DNA from: Bog-756 sp038210245
GTDB taxonomy: Bacteria; Actinomycetota; Acidimicrobiia; Acidimicrobiales; RAAP-2
Direction of reading: 5' to 3'
NCBI GenBank assembly: GCA_038210245.1
Contig: JBBQWW010000004.1
Coordinates: forward strand, 52,480 to 116,479
DNA length: 64,000 nt
This document shows, in pieces, positions 35,594 through 43,042 of the stretch. The position numbers and the translations under genes were made by a program. How positions within the stretch are numbered: position 1 is the first letter of the stretch; each line of letters begins with the position of its first letter. Below the pieces are notes generated by a model, which was given only the letters and a program-made list of their open reading frames with translations, was not told where the DNA came from and made no database searches.

Positions 35594-36099
35594 TTGCCCT
35601 TCCCACTCGAAGTCGACTCGACGAGCCGACCAAACTTACGAAGCATTCGTTTCACCATGACCGACATGACTGGATCGATCACCTTTGTTGCGATCTTGGG
35701 ACTGATGCGCACGGTCTCGATCGCCATCGTCCACTCGACGCGGCACCGGCCTCCGCCGAGGTCGGCAATCTGGCAATCCTCGGCGAAGGCCCTAATTCCG
35801 CCCTTCGACGCCTCGTTGAATCGGAATGCCATGCGGACACCGTGCTCATAGGCGATGAACTCCTCGTAGCCGATGAGTCCACCGCGCATATCGACGGTGC
35901 GCGTCGACCCGACGTCGATCGGAAACCCGGACGTCCATTCGACTGCAGTGATAGGCAGCGCCCAGCGAACCCACGATTCGGCATCGAGCAGGACCGCGAA
36001 TACCTGTTCCGGTGATGCAAATATCTCCACGGTCGCTTGATAACGAGTTGGCGCAGACCCAAAGAAGTCGATCCCTATCTTCTCGCAGTTGACAGTCAC
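35590..36099 (-). CDS. SRPBCC-family lipid/polyketide-binding protein
   Basis: 169 aa. The START-like helix-grip fold is seen in RYQATVEIFASPEQVFAVLL, followed by alternating beta strands. These bind hydrophobic ligands such as steroids or CoA-linked intermediates. It is translationally coupled to both neighbours: its ATG overlaps the TetR stop and its stop overlaps the P450 start, so it probably serves the P450 pathway. Confidence 0.78.
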   Translation of the reverse strand: MTVNCEKIGIDFFGSAPTRYQATVEIFASPEQVFAVLLDAESWVRWALPITAVEWTSGFPIDVGSTRTVDMRGGLIGYEEFIAYEHGVRMAFRFNEASKGGIRAFAEDCQIADLGGGRCRVEWTMAIETVRISPKIATKVIDPVMSVMVKRMLRKFGRLVESTSSGKGN

Positions 36100-36689
36100 G
36101 AAGGCTTCACGACTGGAACAGGCTCAGCCAAGAGTGCCGGCACGATGAACGACTCGACAATTGCCCGTTCGGCCGCGTCATCCTTGCCTGGCATCGCCAA
36201 AAGCATCACGATCGAGCGCAACAGCCATTCACCGCGCCGCTCTATCTCCTCGCGCTCCTGGTTCGTCAGAACGGTCTCCCCGATCGCATTCACCGACATC
36301 GATCGCAGTAGATCGGAACTCTGACTGACCGCTATCGGGACGGCCATGTTCTCCGGCTCGAACCAGATGGCCAGCATCGGATCGGCTCGAACCTCCCTGA
36401 TCCCGGAGAGGATCCGGTCTGTGAGCGAGACCGACAGCCCAGGACCGTGCCCGGCTGCAATTCGGACCGCGATGCGCAGGGTCGCTCGGTGCACGAACGC
36501 AAGGTGCAGCTCCGCCTGGTTGGGGAAGTACCGGTACAGCGTTGCTCTCGAACAGCCAGCAAAGCGTGCGACGTCGATCATCGTCGCCTTGGCCACGCCG
36601 AACTCGGCGAACGCACGCCCAGCTGCATCGAGCAACTCGTCGATGGCCACCTCTTCATCCGGATGCCGACGCCATGGCTTATTGGACAC
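36096..36689 (-). CDS. TetR-family regulator
   Basis: 197 aa. The HTH region is LLDAAGRAFAEFGVAKATMI plus RFAGCSRATLYRYFPNQ. It starts with GTG and is the first gene of the leftward TetR-SRPBCC-P450 operon. It diverges from the enoyl-CoA hydratase gene with only about 20 bp between starts, so one operator could control both directions. Confidence 0.85.
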   Translation of the reverse strand: MSNKPWRRHPDEEVAIDELLDAAGRAFAEFGVAKATMIDVARFAGCSRATLYRYFPNQAELHLAFVHRATLRIAVRIAAGHGPGLSVSLTDRILSGIREVRADPMLAIWFEPENMAVPIAVSQSSDLLRSMSVNAIGETVLTNQEREEIERRGEWLLRSIVMLLAMPGKDDAAERAIVESFIVPALLAEPVPVVKPS

Positions 36690-36709
36690 TTCGGCTACTA
36701 TGCCTCACA

Positions 36710-37531
36710 GTGAGCACCCAAGCAAACGACGTTGTCCTCATCGACAAACCCCGCCCCCACACGACGGTGATCACTCTCAACCGTCCCGAATCCATGAACT
36801 CGATGGCGTTCCAACTGATGGTGCCGCTCCACGAAGCCATTGAGGAAGTGGGCGCCGACAACGACACCAGCTGCGTGATCGTGACCGGCAGTGGACGGGG
36901 CTTCTGTTCCGGAGCTGACACCAGTTCCGACGGAGGAGCGCCACCGAACATCGACGGGTTGACGCTGACCCGCATCGCCACGAAGGCGATGACGTTGCTC
37001 GCCGATCTCGTTCCTGCCATGCAACGGATGCCTCAGCCGGTAATCTGCGCGATCAATGGAGCCGCCATCGGCGGGGGGATGTGCCTGTCCCTGGGTGCCG
37101 ACATCCGGCTCGCCGGGGAGTCGGCGTACTTCCGAGCTGCCGGCATCAACAACGGACTCACCGCAACCGAACTCGGCCTCAGTTTCCTGCTCCCTCGGGC
37201 CATCGGCTCATCTCGGGCATTCGAGATCATGCTGTCGGGCCGCGACGTCAATGCACACGAAGCAGCGGCGATCGGACTCGTCTCACGGGTCGTTCCCGAT
37301 GAGGACCTGCTCACCGAGGCACTGGATTTGGCCGATCAGATCAACGGATGGAGCACCCAGGGCACCGCACTCACCAAGCGCACGATGTGGGCCGGCCTCG
37401 AATTGGGAAGCCTGCGGGCCGCCATCGAGATGGAGACACACACCCAATTGTTCATTCGGCTCACCACGAACAACTTCGAGGAAGCGGTGCGAGCTCGGAA
37501 GGAAGGCCGACCGCCAATATTCGAAGACTGA
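36710..37531 (+). CDS. Enoyl-CoA hydratase/isomerase
   Basis: Crotonase of 273 aa. Motifs: VIVTGSGRGFCSGADTSSDG and ICAINGAAIGGGMCLSLGAD (oxyanion hole), then NNGLTATELGLSFLLPRAIG with the Glu of the catalytic loop. GTG start chosen because it gives the family N-terminus VVLIDKPRPHTTVITLNRPE. Divergent from the TetR-P450 operon; together they suggest catabolism of a steroid- or terpenoid-like acid. Confidence 0.85.
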   Translation: MSTQANDVVLIDKPRPHTTVITLNRPESMNSMAFQLMVPLHEAIEEVGADNDTSCVIVTGSGRGFCSGADTSSDGGAPPNIDGLTLTRIATKAMTLLADLVPAMQRMPQPVICAINGAAIGGGMCLSLGADIRLAGESAYFRAAGINNGLTATELGLSFLLPRAIGSSRAFEIMLSGRDVNAHEAAAIGLVSRVVPDEDLLTEALDLADQINGWSTQGTALTKRTMWAGLELGSLRAAIEMETHTQLFIRLTTNNFEEAVRARKEGRPPIFED

Positions 37532-38136
37532 GTGGGCGTCTTGCATCTCTTCCGATCGTGATCGCACACTGGACCTCCCGCCTGGATGGACAGGTAGCCA
37601 ATATCCAGGCATTTCTCACAACGCAGGAGCAAACTGTGGTGCGCACCGTCAACACCACGGCTCGACAGGGGGAAGGTGGACGGTGTCATTGGGATGCACT
37701 CTGGCGCCGCTCAACTGCTCCCGTTCGCGCCGCTTGGCGGCCGCCAACTCGACCCATTCGGGCTGACGCTTGTAGTATTCGCCGAGCGGATAGCAGCCGG
37801 ACACGAGGCCGTTGCGGGGAGCGGTGGTGCAATCACTGATGTTCGACAGATCGCTCGACGGTGCCACGTTGCCGATGAAATCTTCGGGTGCGGTCTCAGT
37901 GCCGAGAGTGGATCGATGCGCACGTGATGTCTGTCTCCGATGACCTGAAGGTCGGCCGGTGAGGTGAGCGCAGGCTCTTCGGATCTAAGCGGAGTCCGAC
38001 GGTCCTACAGGTCACGCACTTGCGATTGTCACCTGTAGTTCGATGGTCCCAGTCCAGGCCCCGTGGATCGCCCGTGCAACAACACGACTGGGATACCCCA
38101 CGATCGTCAGATTCGCACCGTGAGGAGTTCGAACCG
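37532..38136. other. Gene-poor region with possible gene remnant
   Basis: 605 bp between the hydratase and arsR. Only the leftward frame at 37649-37867 looks protein-like. The rest shows no family resemblance. Confidence 0.5.
37649..37867 (-). pseudogene. Possible 3' remnant of an unidentified gene
   Basis: A leftward frame ending in TGA gives SDLSNISDCTTAPRNGLVSG, then CYPLGEYYKRQPEWVELAAA and a charged tail. Its composition looks like real protein with conserved Cys and Pro, but no start or ribosome site is present, and open frame upstream (to about 37957) degrades. I do not recognise the family. Confidence 0.35.
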
Positions 38137-38481
38137 TCAGGCCCCGAGTGCCCTGCGCACATCGGCCAAGCGGGTCGGCTCAATGCGCCACCACATCCAG
38201 CGACCTCGCTTCTCGCCCACGATGAGACCGGCTTCGGCCAGCAGCTTCGTGTGATGTGAGATGGTCGGCTGGCTCCTCCCGACAGGCGCCTCGAGGTCAC
38301 ATGAACAGACTTCGCCCTGTGCGGCTACGAGGGAGAACAGTTGGAGTCTGATCGGGTCTGCGAGCGCAGCCAGGACATGGGCCAGGCCGGTCGCCTCCGC
38401 ATGACTGATTGGCGTCTCGACAATCGAAGTGCAGCACAGCACTGGATCCGCCACGTCGGTGGCTCGCTCGTTCGTGGCCAT
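38137..38481 (-). CDS. arsR: ArsR-family arsenite-responsive repressor
   Basis: 114 aa winged-helix repressor. The DNA-recognition region is GRSQPTISHHTKLLAEAGLI. Cysteines are placed in VLCCTSI near the N-terminus and VCSCDLE before the recognition helix; Cys pairs like these bind As(III). The ATG at 38481 follows AGAGGTG. It is divergent from arsI-acr3-arsC with a 42-bp dyad between them. Confidence 0.88.
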   Translation of the reverse strand: MATNERATDVADPVLCCTSIVETPISHAEATGLAHVLAALADPIRLQLFSLVAAQGEVCSCDLEAPVGRSQPTISHHTKLLAEAGLIVGEKRGRWMWWRIEPTRLADVRRALGA

Positions 38482-38497
38482 CCCGCACCTCTTCGTA

Positions 38498-38539
38498 TTG
38501 ACTTCTATCGATGTATCCAATAGCATCGACAACAGTCAA
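38498..38539. promoter_or_regulatory. 42-bp ArsR operator dyad
   Basis: A symmetric array: outer arms TTGACT (38498-38503) and AGTCAA (38534-38539), inner arms TCGATG (38508-38513) and CATCGA (38524-38529), all equidistant from the centre. It lies 16 bp from arsR and 19 bp from the arsI-like gene, so it can control both. Confidence 0.75.
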
Positions 38540-38558
38540 TCTACCAAAGGACGTGACC

Positions 38559-39032
38559 ATGTCCCGTGTCCAGCTCGCCCTCAACGTCGCCGACATCGAC
38601 GAGGCGATCGTCTTCTACTCGAAGTTGTTCGGCACCGAGCCGGCCAAAGTGCGCCCGGGCTATGCAAACTTCGCCATCGCCGATCCGCCGCTGAAGCTCG
38701 TCCTCATCGAAGACGACAACCAGACGCCGGGGACACTCAACCATCTCGGCGTCGAAGTGCTCACGACCGACGAGGTGACGGCGGCCCAGGTTCGTCTTGC
38801 CGACGAAGGTCTGGCGACCGCGCTGGAGGAAGAGACGTCGTGTTGCTACGCCATCCAGGACAAGGTGTGGGTGGACGGCCCCGGCGGTGAGCCATGGGAG
38901 TTCTACACGGTACTCTCGGACACCGAGATGCCCGCCGGCCAGCTGCGGTCAGCCGTCCCGGGCGAATCGGCGTGCTGTAGTTCGCGACCTGAGCCCGTCG
39001 AGGCCACCAGCGCATCTACCTCGTGCTGCTGA
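38559..39032 (+). CDS. ArsI/CadI-type glyoxalase-fold protein (C-As lyase-like)
   Basis: 157 aa vicinal-oxygen-chelate protein. The N-terminal half (VQLALNVADIDEAIVFYSKL) and the vicinal thiol site (EEETSCCYAIQDKVWVDGPG) match ArsI, which cleaves the C-As bond of trivalent organoarsenicals, and its relative CadI. His in LNHLGVE and Glu in PWEFYTV complete the metal site. A Cys-rich tail adds ACCSS and a terminal SCC. ATG start with AAAGGA. First gene of the ars operon. Confidence 0.83.
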   Translation: MSRVQLALNVADIDEAIVFYSKLFGTEPAKVRPGYANFAIADPPLKLVLIEDDNQTPGTLNHLGVEVLTTDEVTAAQVRLADEGLATALEEETSCCYAIQDKVWVDGPGGEPWEFYTVLSDTEMPAGQLRSAVPGESACCSSRPEPVEATSASTSCC

Positions 39033-39063
39033 ACAACCGACGCGGCATCAACGGAGGCCACGC

Positions 39064-40185
39064 GTGAGCGACGTGTCCTCTGACCTGGCAGTAGCAGAAA
39101 GGGAACAGGTCAAGGCGGTTGTCGCACGCCTCTCGTTCCTCGACCGGTTCCTACCGGTGTGGATCATCCTGGCAATGGCACTCGGCCTCGTGCTGGGGCG
39201 GGCGATTCCCAGCATCAACACGTACCTCAACTCGGTACAGGTCACCTCGGGGACGTCACTGCCGATCTTCATCGGCCTCCTGGTGATGATGTACCCGGTG
39301 CTGGCCAAGGTGCGTTACGACGAGTTGGGGACCGTCACCCGGGACCGTCGGACCCTGGTCTCCTCTCTGGTCATCAACTGGGTGATCGGGCCGCTCGTCA
39401 TGTTCGCCCTTGCGTGGCTGATGCTGCCCGACCTCCCCGCCTACCGGACCGGTCTGATTATCGTCGGCCTGGCCCGCTGCATCGCCATGGTCCTCATCTG
39501 GAACGACCTGGCGTGCGGGGACCGGGAAGCCGCCGCAGTATTGGTGGCACTCAACTCACTGTTCCAAGTCGTGGCCTTCGCCCTGCTCGGCTACTTCTAC
39601 TTGAAGTTGCTGCCCAGCTGGCTCGGCCTGCACTCCGTCGGACTCGAATTGTCGATCTGGAGGATCGCGGAGACCGTCGCCATCTTCCTGGGCATCCCCT
39701 TGGTGGCGGGCTACCTCACTCGGACGATCGGCGAGCGACGACGGGGGCGGGAGTGGTACGAGGCCAAGCTCGTCCCCCGCATCGCCCCGTTCGCCCTCTA
39801 CGGACTGCTGTATACGATCGTCATCCTCTTCGCCCTCCAGGGCCATACCATTACGTCACATCCTGGGGATGTGGCCCGGATCGCCCTTCCGCTTCTGGTT
39901 TATTTCGCCATCATGTGGTTCGGGACGTTCGCGTACGGGAGGGCCATCGGTCTTCCCTATGAGCGCACTACGACCTTGTCGTTCACGGCGGCCGGGAACA
40001 ACTTCGAGCTCGCTATCGCCGTCGCCATCGGCGTATTCGGCGTCACGAGTGGCGAGGCGCTCGCCGGAGTCGTCGGACCCCTCATCGAGGTCCCGGTTCT
40101 GGTCGGTCTGGTCTACGTGTCCTTGTGGGCCAGACATCACTACGCGTCGCCATTACGGCGACCCTCCCTGAAAGGTGCTCGGTGA
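39064..40185 (+). CDS. acr3: Arsenite efflux permease ACR3
   Basis: Ten-helix arsenite exporter of 373 aa. The signature around the essential Cys is GLARCIAMVLIWNDLACGDRE, and the second conserved segment is TLSFTAAGNNFELAIAVAIG. GTG start. It lies between the arsI-like gene and arsC, and its stop overlaps the arsC GTG by 4 nt. Confidence 0.93.
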   Translation: MSDVSSDLAVAEREQVKAVVARLSFLDRFLPVWIILAMALGLVLGRAIPSINTYLNSVQVTSGTSLPIFIGLLVMMYPVLAKVRYDELGTVTRDRRTLVSSLVINWVIGPLVMFALAWLMLPDLPAYRTGLIIVGLARCIAMVLIWNDLACGDREAAAVLVALNSLFQVVAFALLGYFYLKLLPSWLGLHSVGLELSIWRIAETVAIFLGIPLVAGYLTRTIGERRRGREWYEAKLVPRIAPFALYGLLYTIVILFALQGHTITSHPGDVARIALPLLVYFAIMWFGTFAYGRAIGLPYERTTTLSFTAAGNNFELAIAVAIGVFGVTSGEALAGVVGPLIEVPVLVGLVYVSLWARHHYASPLRRPSLKGAR

Positions 40186-40578
40186 GCGACAAGCCGGTGG
40201 TCCTGTTCCTCTGCATACACAACTCCGGCCGGAGCCTTGCCGCCAGAGTGCTGCTCGACCACTATGCCGAAGGTCGCATCGTCGTGCGCTCGGCGAGTCT
40301 GAGCCGGCTGACAAGCTCAACACCTCGGTGGTTTCCATCCTCGAAGAGCGTGGGCTCGATCCGACTCGTGAGTTCCCCAAGCTACTCACCGACCAGTTGG
40401 CCAGGGGTCGGACGTCATCGTCACCATGGGCTGTGGAGACACATGCCCTGTGTACCCGGGCAAAGGCTACCTCGACTGGGAACTGGAAGATCCGGCAGGC
40501 AAGCCGGTGGAGGCTATCCGGCCCATCGTCGATGACATAGGCGATCGCGTACGCAAGCTGCTGGCCGACCTGACCTGA
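40182..40578 (+). pseudogene. arsC: Arsenate reductase (LMW-phosphatase type) with two frameshifts
   Basis: Reads as a full ArsC only when the frame is shifted twice. Segment 1 has the catalytic loop LFLCIHNSGRS. Segment 2 (from about 40300) gives EPADKLNTSVVSILEERGLD. Segment 3 (from about 40405) gives DVIVTMGCGDTCPVYPGKGY, with its Cys, and ends at 40578. Both shifts correspond to one missing base. Restored length is about 132 aa, normal for thioredoxin- or mycothiol-linked arsenate reductases. All motifs are intact, so consensus error is as likely as decay. Confidence 0.8.
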
Positions 40579-40714
40579 CGAGGTCGGACCTCGGTGGATC
40601 GGGAATGTGCGGAACGCCGACCCGCACCAGCGCCTAGACAATTGCGCTTCCGGCCGCGTCCCTTATCGCCTAATGCACATGTGATCGTTTTGGTATCTCA
40701 GTGCATTCCGCAGA

Positions 40715-40935
40715 ACGCTGGGAGGTGCTCGAAGCCGCGCCTCGACCTCACCCTGACTACCGCGGTCGAGCTCGGGTCGACGACCGCCATCAAGGCAGCC
40801 TTCGAGTCCGGAACCGGACCGGCCGTCTAGCCTCCGAGTCCGATGTCAAATCTGGCCGGCTCGCCGCCGTCGCCGTCATTGGACTCGATCTCCGACGCTC
40901 CATCCGCGCTGCATGGGTTCGTGATCGATCGGTTT
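40715..40935 (+). pseudogene. Relic of a LysR-family regulator (C-terminal domain)
   Basis: The peptide TTAVELGSTTAIKAAFESGT is the effector-domain signature of LysR regulators. It runs into a stop at about 40829 and resumes one frame over as LASESDVKSGRLAAVAVIGL then DLRRSIRAAW, the usual C-terminal strand. No HTH domain is present upstream, so only the 3' third remains. Confidence 0.6.
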
Positions 40936-41538
40936 CGACGACGGTTACGTGGCCGGCGTCAGTAGCCTGGCGTACTCGCGCCGAAGCACACCTTGCCGCA
41001 ATGAGTTCGCCGTCCATGCACTCTCCGGGGAAATAGGTGGAGGCCATCGTCGACCGCCCTGCCAGTTCGGTAGACGTCCAGTGAAGGCGCAGTGAGCCGG
41101 AGAAGGTCTTCAATCACAGTCGCCGGCCGCGTTCAAATGGCAATCCATTTGCGTCCGACGATTCATCGTGGATGTCTAGGTTCTCCTCCATCCTTGCAGT
41201 CAACTCTTCTGACTATGCAAACCAGCTCTTTGGCTGTCCACATCAAGCGGCCGAGTGGGCCGGTCGAGCACGTAGGTCCTCCGATTCCCGATTCATCAGG
41301 GCCAAATTCCGAGTCTTCCTTGTTCATGCCCCCGATCATTCCTTCTGCCGAACTTTGGACGATTTGCACTTTGTCATCAGACACGTCGCAAGGGGGCTCC
41401 ACCAACTCCGGAGGGCCACCTTCCCATCGTCAAACGACGCCGACAATCAAACATCGCCAGGCAGAGTCAGCAAGGCCACAGTGCGACAGGTGCAGGTGCA
41501 GGTGCAGGTGCAGGTCCGTTCAATCACGGGGCAGGGGT
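40936..41538. other. Gene-poor region with hexamer tandem repeat
   Basis: No gene recognised. Composition is mixed and frames are broken. It contains the CAGGTG repeat at 41487-41516. It may be decayed mobile or regulatory DNA. Confidence 0.5.
41487..41516 (+). repeat. Hexanucleotide tandem repeat (CAGGTG)x4 + CAGGTC
   Basis: Five head-to-tail hexamers of 30 bp in total. No surrounding gene gives it coding sense. Confidence 0.85.
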
Positions 41539-41850
41539 TCATTTTCGGGAGAACCTCCTCCGCCGTGGGAGATCAAGAACTGCCACTCCTCGCAGCACGA
41601 TCCTTAACGCGATCCATGCCGGTAGGAGCAGGACCAGTCCGATCATCTGTCCATCGACCGCCGTGAGCACACCCAGGGCGGCGAAGAACACCGCTAACGC
41701 TGACATGACGGCCATCAGGACCGCCATTGCCCACCAAACCCGATCTCGTGGCTTTGGGCCCACTTGAGGGGGAGTTGCGTACGGCACGCCAGTTGCAGCA
41801 ACGCCGCATCTCAATCTTGAGGGCCTCCTTGCAGAGCTCGGTGCATCCAT
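41539..41850 (-). CDS. Small membrane protein, two helices
   Basis: Up to 103 aa, with VWWAMAVLMAVMSALAVFFA and DGQMIGLVLLLPAWIALRIV as membrane segments and a basic C-terminus. The real start is unclear; the first 35 residues may be non-coding. It lies 17 bp after the stop of the DUF427 gene on the same strand and may share its promoter. Confidence 0.5.
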   Translation of the reverse strand: MDAPSSARRPSRLRCGVAATGVPYATPPQVGPKPRDRVWWAMAVLMAVMSALAVFFAALGVLTAVDGQMIGLVLLLPAWIALRIVLRGVAVLDLPRRRRFSRK

Positions 41851-41867
41851 GTCAGTCGCTCACTTCC

Positions 41868-42164
41868 CTAGGGTGAATACTCCTGAACCGTGACACCGTT
41901 CCAGAAGGCGACATATCCCTTGACCCGTCTTGCAAGTGGCCACGGCCTCGGGTAATACCAGGCGGCGTCGAGGTTGATCTGGCCGTTGCTTTCCACGGAG
42001 TAGTAACTCGCACGACCCTTCCAGGGGCATCGAGTGTGGCGATCGCTCTCGATGAAACGAGTGCGGTCGATAGCGCCCGGCGGAAAGTAGTGATTACCTT
42101 CCACCACAATGGTCTGGTCGGACTCGGCCAGCACCGTTCCGTTCCACACGGCTTGGATGGTCAT
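41868..42164 (-). CDS. DUF427 protein, single domain
   Basis: 98 aa. Family features: VWNGTVLAESDQTIVVEGNH, YFPPGAIDRTRF, CPWKGRASYYSV and AAWYYPRPWPLA. The ATG at 42164 is chosen because it starts the family domain (MTIQAVWNG) and lies 9 nt after the GTT of a GGAAT-N18-GTT promoter, predicting a leaderless mRNA. It is one of two DUF427 genes in the island with this promoter type. Biochemical function is unknown. Confidence 0.85.
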   Translation of the reverse strand: MTIQAVWNGTVLAESDQTIVVEGNHYFPPGAIDRTRFIESDRHTRCPWKGRASYYSVESNGQINLDAAWYYPRPWPLARRVKGYVAFWNGVTVQEYSP

Positions 42165-42173
42165 GATCTCAGT

Positions 42174-42199
42174 AACCCGGCGAGCGGCATGGGCATTCC
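42174..42199 (-). promoter_or_regulatory. ECF-type promoter (GGAAT-N18-GTT) of the DUF427 gene
   Basis: On the minus strand GGAAT (42199-42195), 18 bp, then CGG-GTT (GTT at 42176-42174). It matches the SigR/SigH consensus GGAAT-N18-GTT. The start codon follows after 9 nt. Confidence 0.75.
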
Positions 42200-42320
42200 A
42201 AGCGGCCGATGGTGGTGCCAGCTCTGGTGGACAGTTGCGGTAGATGGTGCCGGCAACCTCTGCCCATCGTGAACCATGCAGATCCGCGGATCGGATGAGC
42301 GGTCTTGCTCGGATGGGCAT

Positions 42321-42833
42321 TCACGCTTCGCCCCGGGCTGGATAGTCGTTGTCCGTCACCCAGCGGATCGCTCCAACGACCTCATCCAGATGTGGCCGCC
42401 CAAACGGCATCGAATTCACGACGGAGGCGTAGAGCGTTCCATCCGGCCTGATCACGAAGAGACCGGGTTCGCCGAAGAGCGCGGGCTCACCGTCGTTGAG
42501 ACCCTTCGACACGAACAGGCCCCACTCCCGCATCGAATCGACTGTCTGCCCGTAGGCAACGGGCAGGTCGGTGAGTTCCCAATCTTCGACGGCCGCCGCG
42601 GCCCGTCCCTGGTCGTCCCCGCTCACTGCAAGTACGGAGGAGACTCCGATCTCTGTGAGTGCCGCCTGGAGACTCTGGAGTTGCTTGAGATAGCCCCGAC
42701 ACACCGGGCAGTGGAGCCCCCGATAGAAGACCACCAGGGTGAATGCTTCGGGCTCTTGGTCGGTGATGGACCATCGATCCCCACCGACCAGCGGGAGATC
42801 GAGTGTGGGTACGGGTTGCTGGGGCTTCACCAT
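42321..42833 (-). CDS. Peroxiredoxin-like (AhpC/TSA) protein
   Basis: 170 aa thioredoxin-fold protein. The peroxidatic-type site is FYRGLHCPVCRGYLKQL, a CPVC pair, like bacterial PRX-like2/AhpC-TSA proteins. The later Arg is in LYASVVNSMPFGRPHLDEVV. The ATG at 42833 fits the family start; earlier in-frame codons overlap the promoter region. A GGAAT-N18-GTT promoter lies 72 bp upstream. It probably detoxifies peroxides with thiol electrons. Confidence 0.82.
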   Translation of the reverse strand: MVKPQQPVPTLDLPLVGGDRWSITDQEPEAFTLVVFYRGLHCPVCRGYLKQLQSLQAALTEIGVSSVLAVSGDDQGRAAAAVEDWELTDLPVAYGQTVDSMREWGLFVSKGLNDGEPALFGEPGLFVIRPDGTLYASVVNSMPFGRPHLDEVVGAIRWVTDNDYPARGEA

Positions 42834-42905
42834 GGCATCGGTATCACTTTCTCGTCGTGCCGTCGTCGAGCAGACTCGGGACGTCATACTTCCGAACAAC
42901 GCAGA

Positions 42906-42931
42906 AACCCGGTGAACGGCAACGGCATTCC
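42906..42931 (-). promoter_or_regulatory. ECF-type promoter (GGAAT-N18-GTT) of the peroxiredoxin-like gene
   Basis: Minus strand: GGAAT (42931-42927), 18 bp ending CCGG, then GTT (42908-42906). The leader before the ATG at 42833 would be about 65 nt. Confidence 0.72.
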
Positions 42932-43008
42932 CTCCGCCTCGGTGTGGTTACACCACCAGCACCCTGACCTGCACCACATCCGGCCCATACATCGATTGAA
43001 CCCAAATT

Positions 43009-43034
43009 GGAACGCGATCGCTCGGAAGGGGGTT
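43009..43034 (+). promoter_or_regulatory. ECF-type promoter (GGAAC-N18-GTT) of the flavin reductase gene
   Basis: GGAAC at 43009-43013, 18 bp, GTT at 43032-43034 followed by CCC. The ATG comes 8 nt later, so the transcript is predicted to begin at or next to the start codon. Confidence 0.78.
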
Positions 43035-43042
43035 CCCGCTTC

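Noticed and set aside
41487..41516. Coding repeat or CRISPR-like array
   Set aside because: Six-base units without spacers, no cas genes, no surrounding gene; simple microsatellite.
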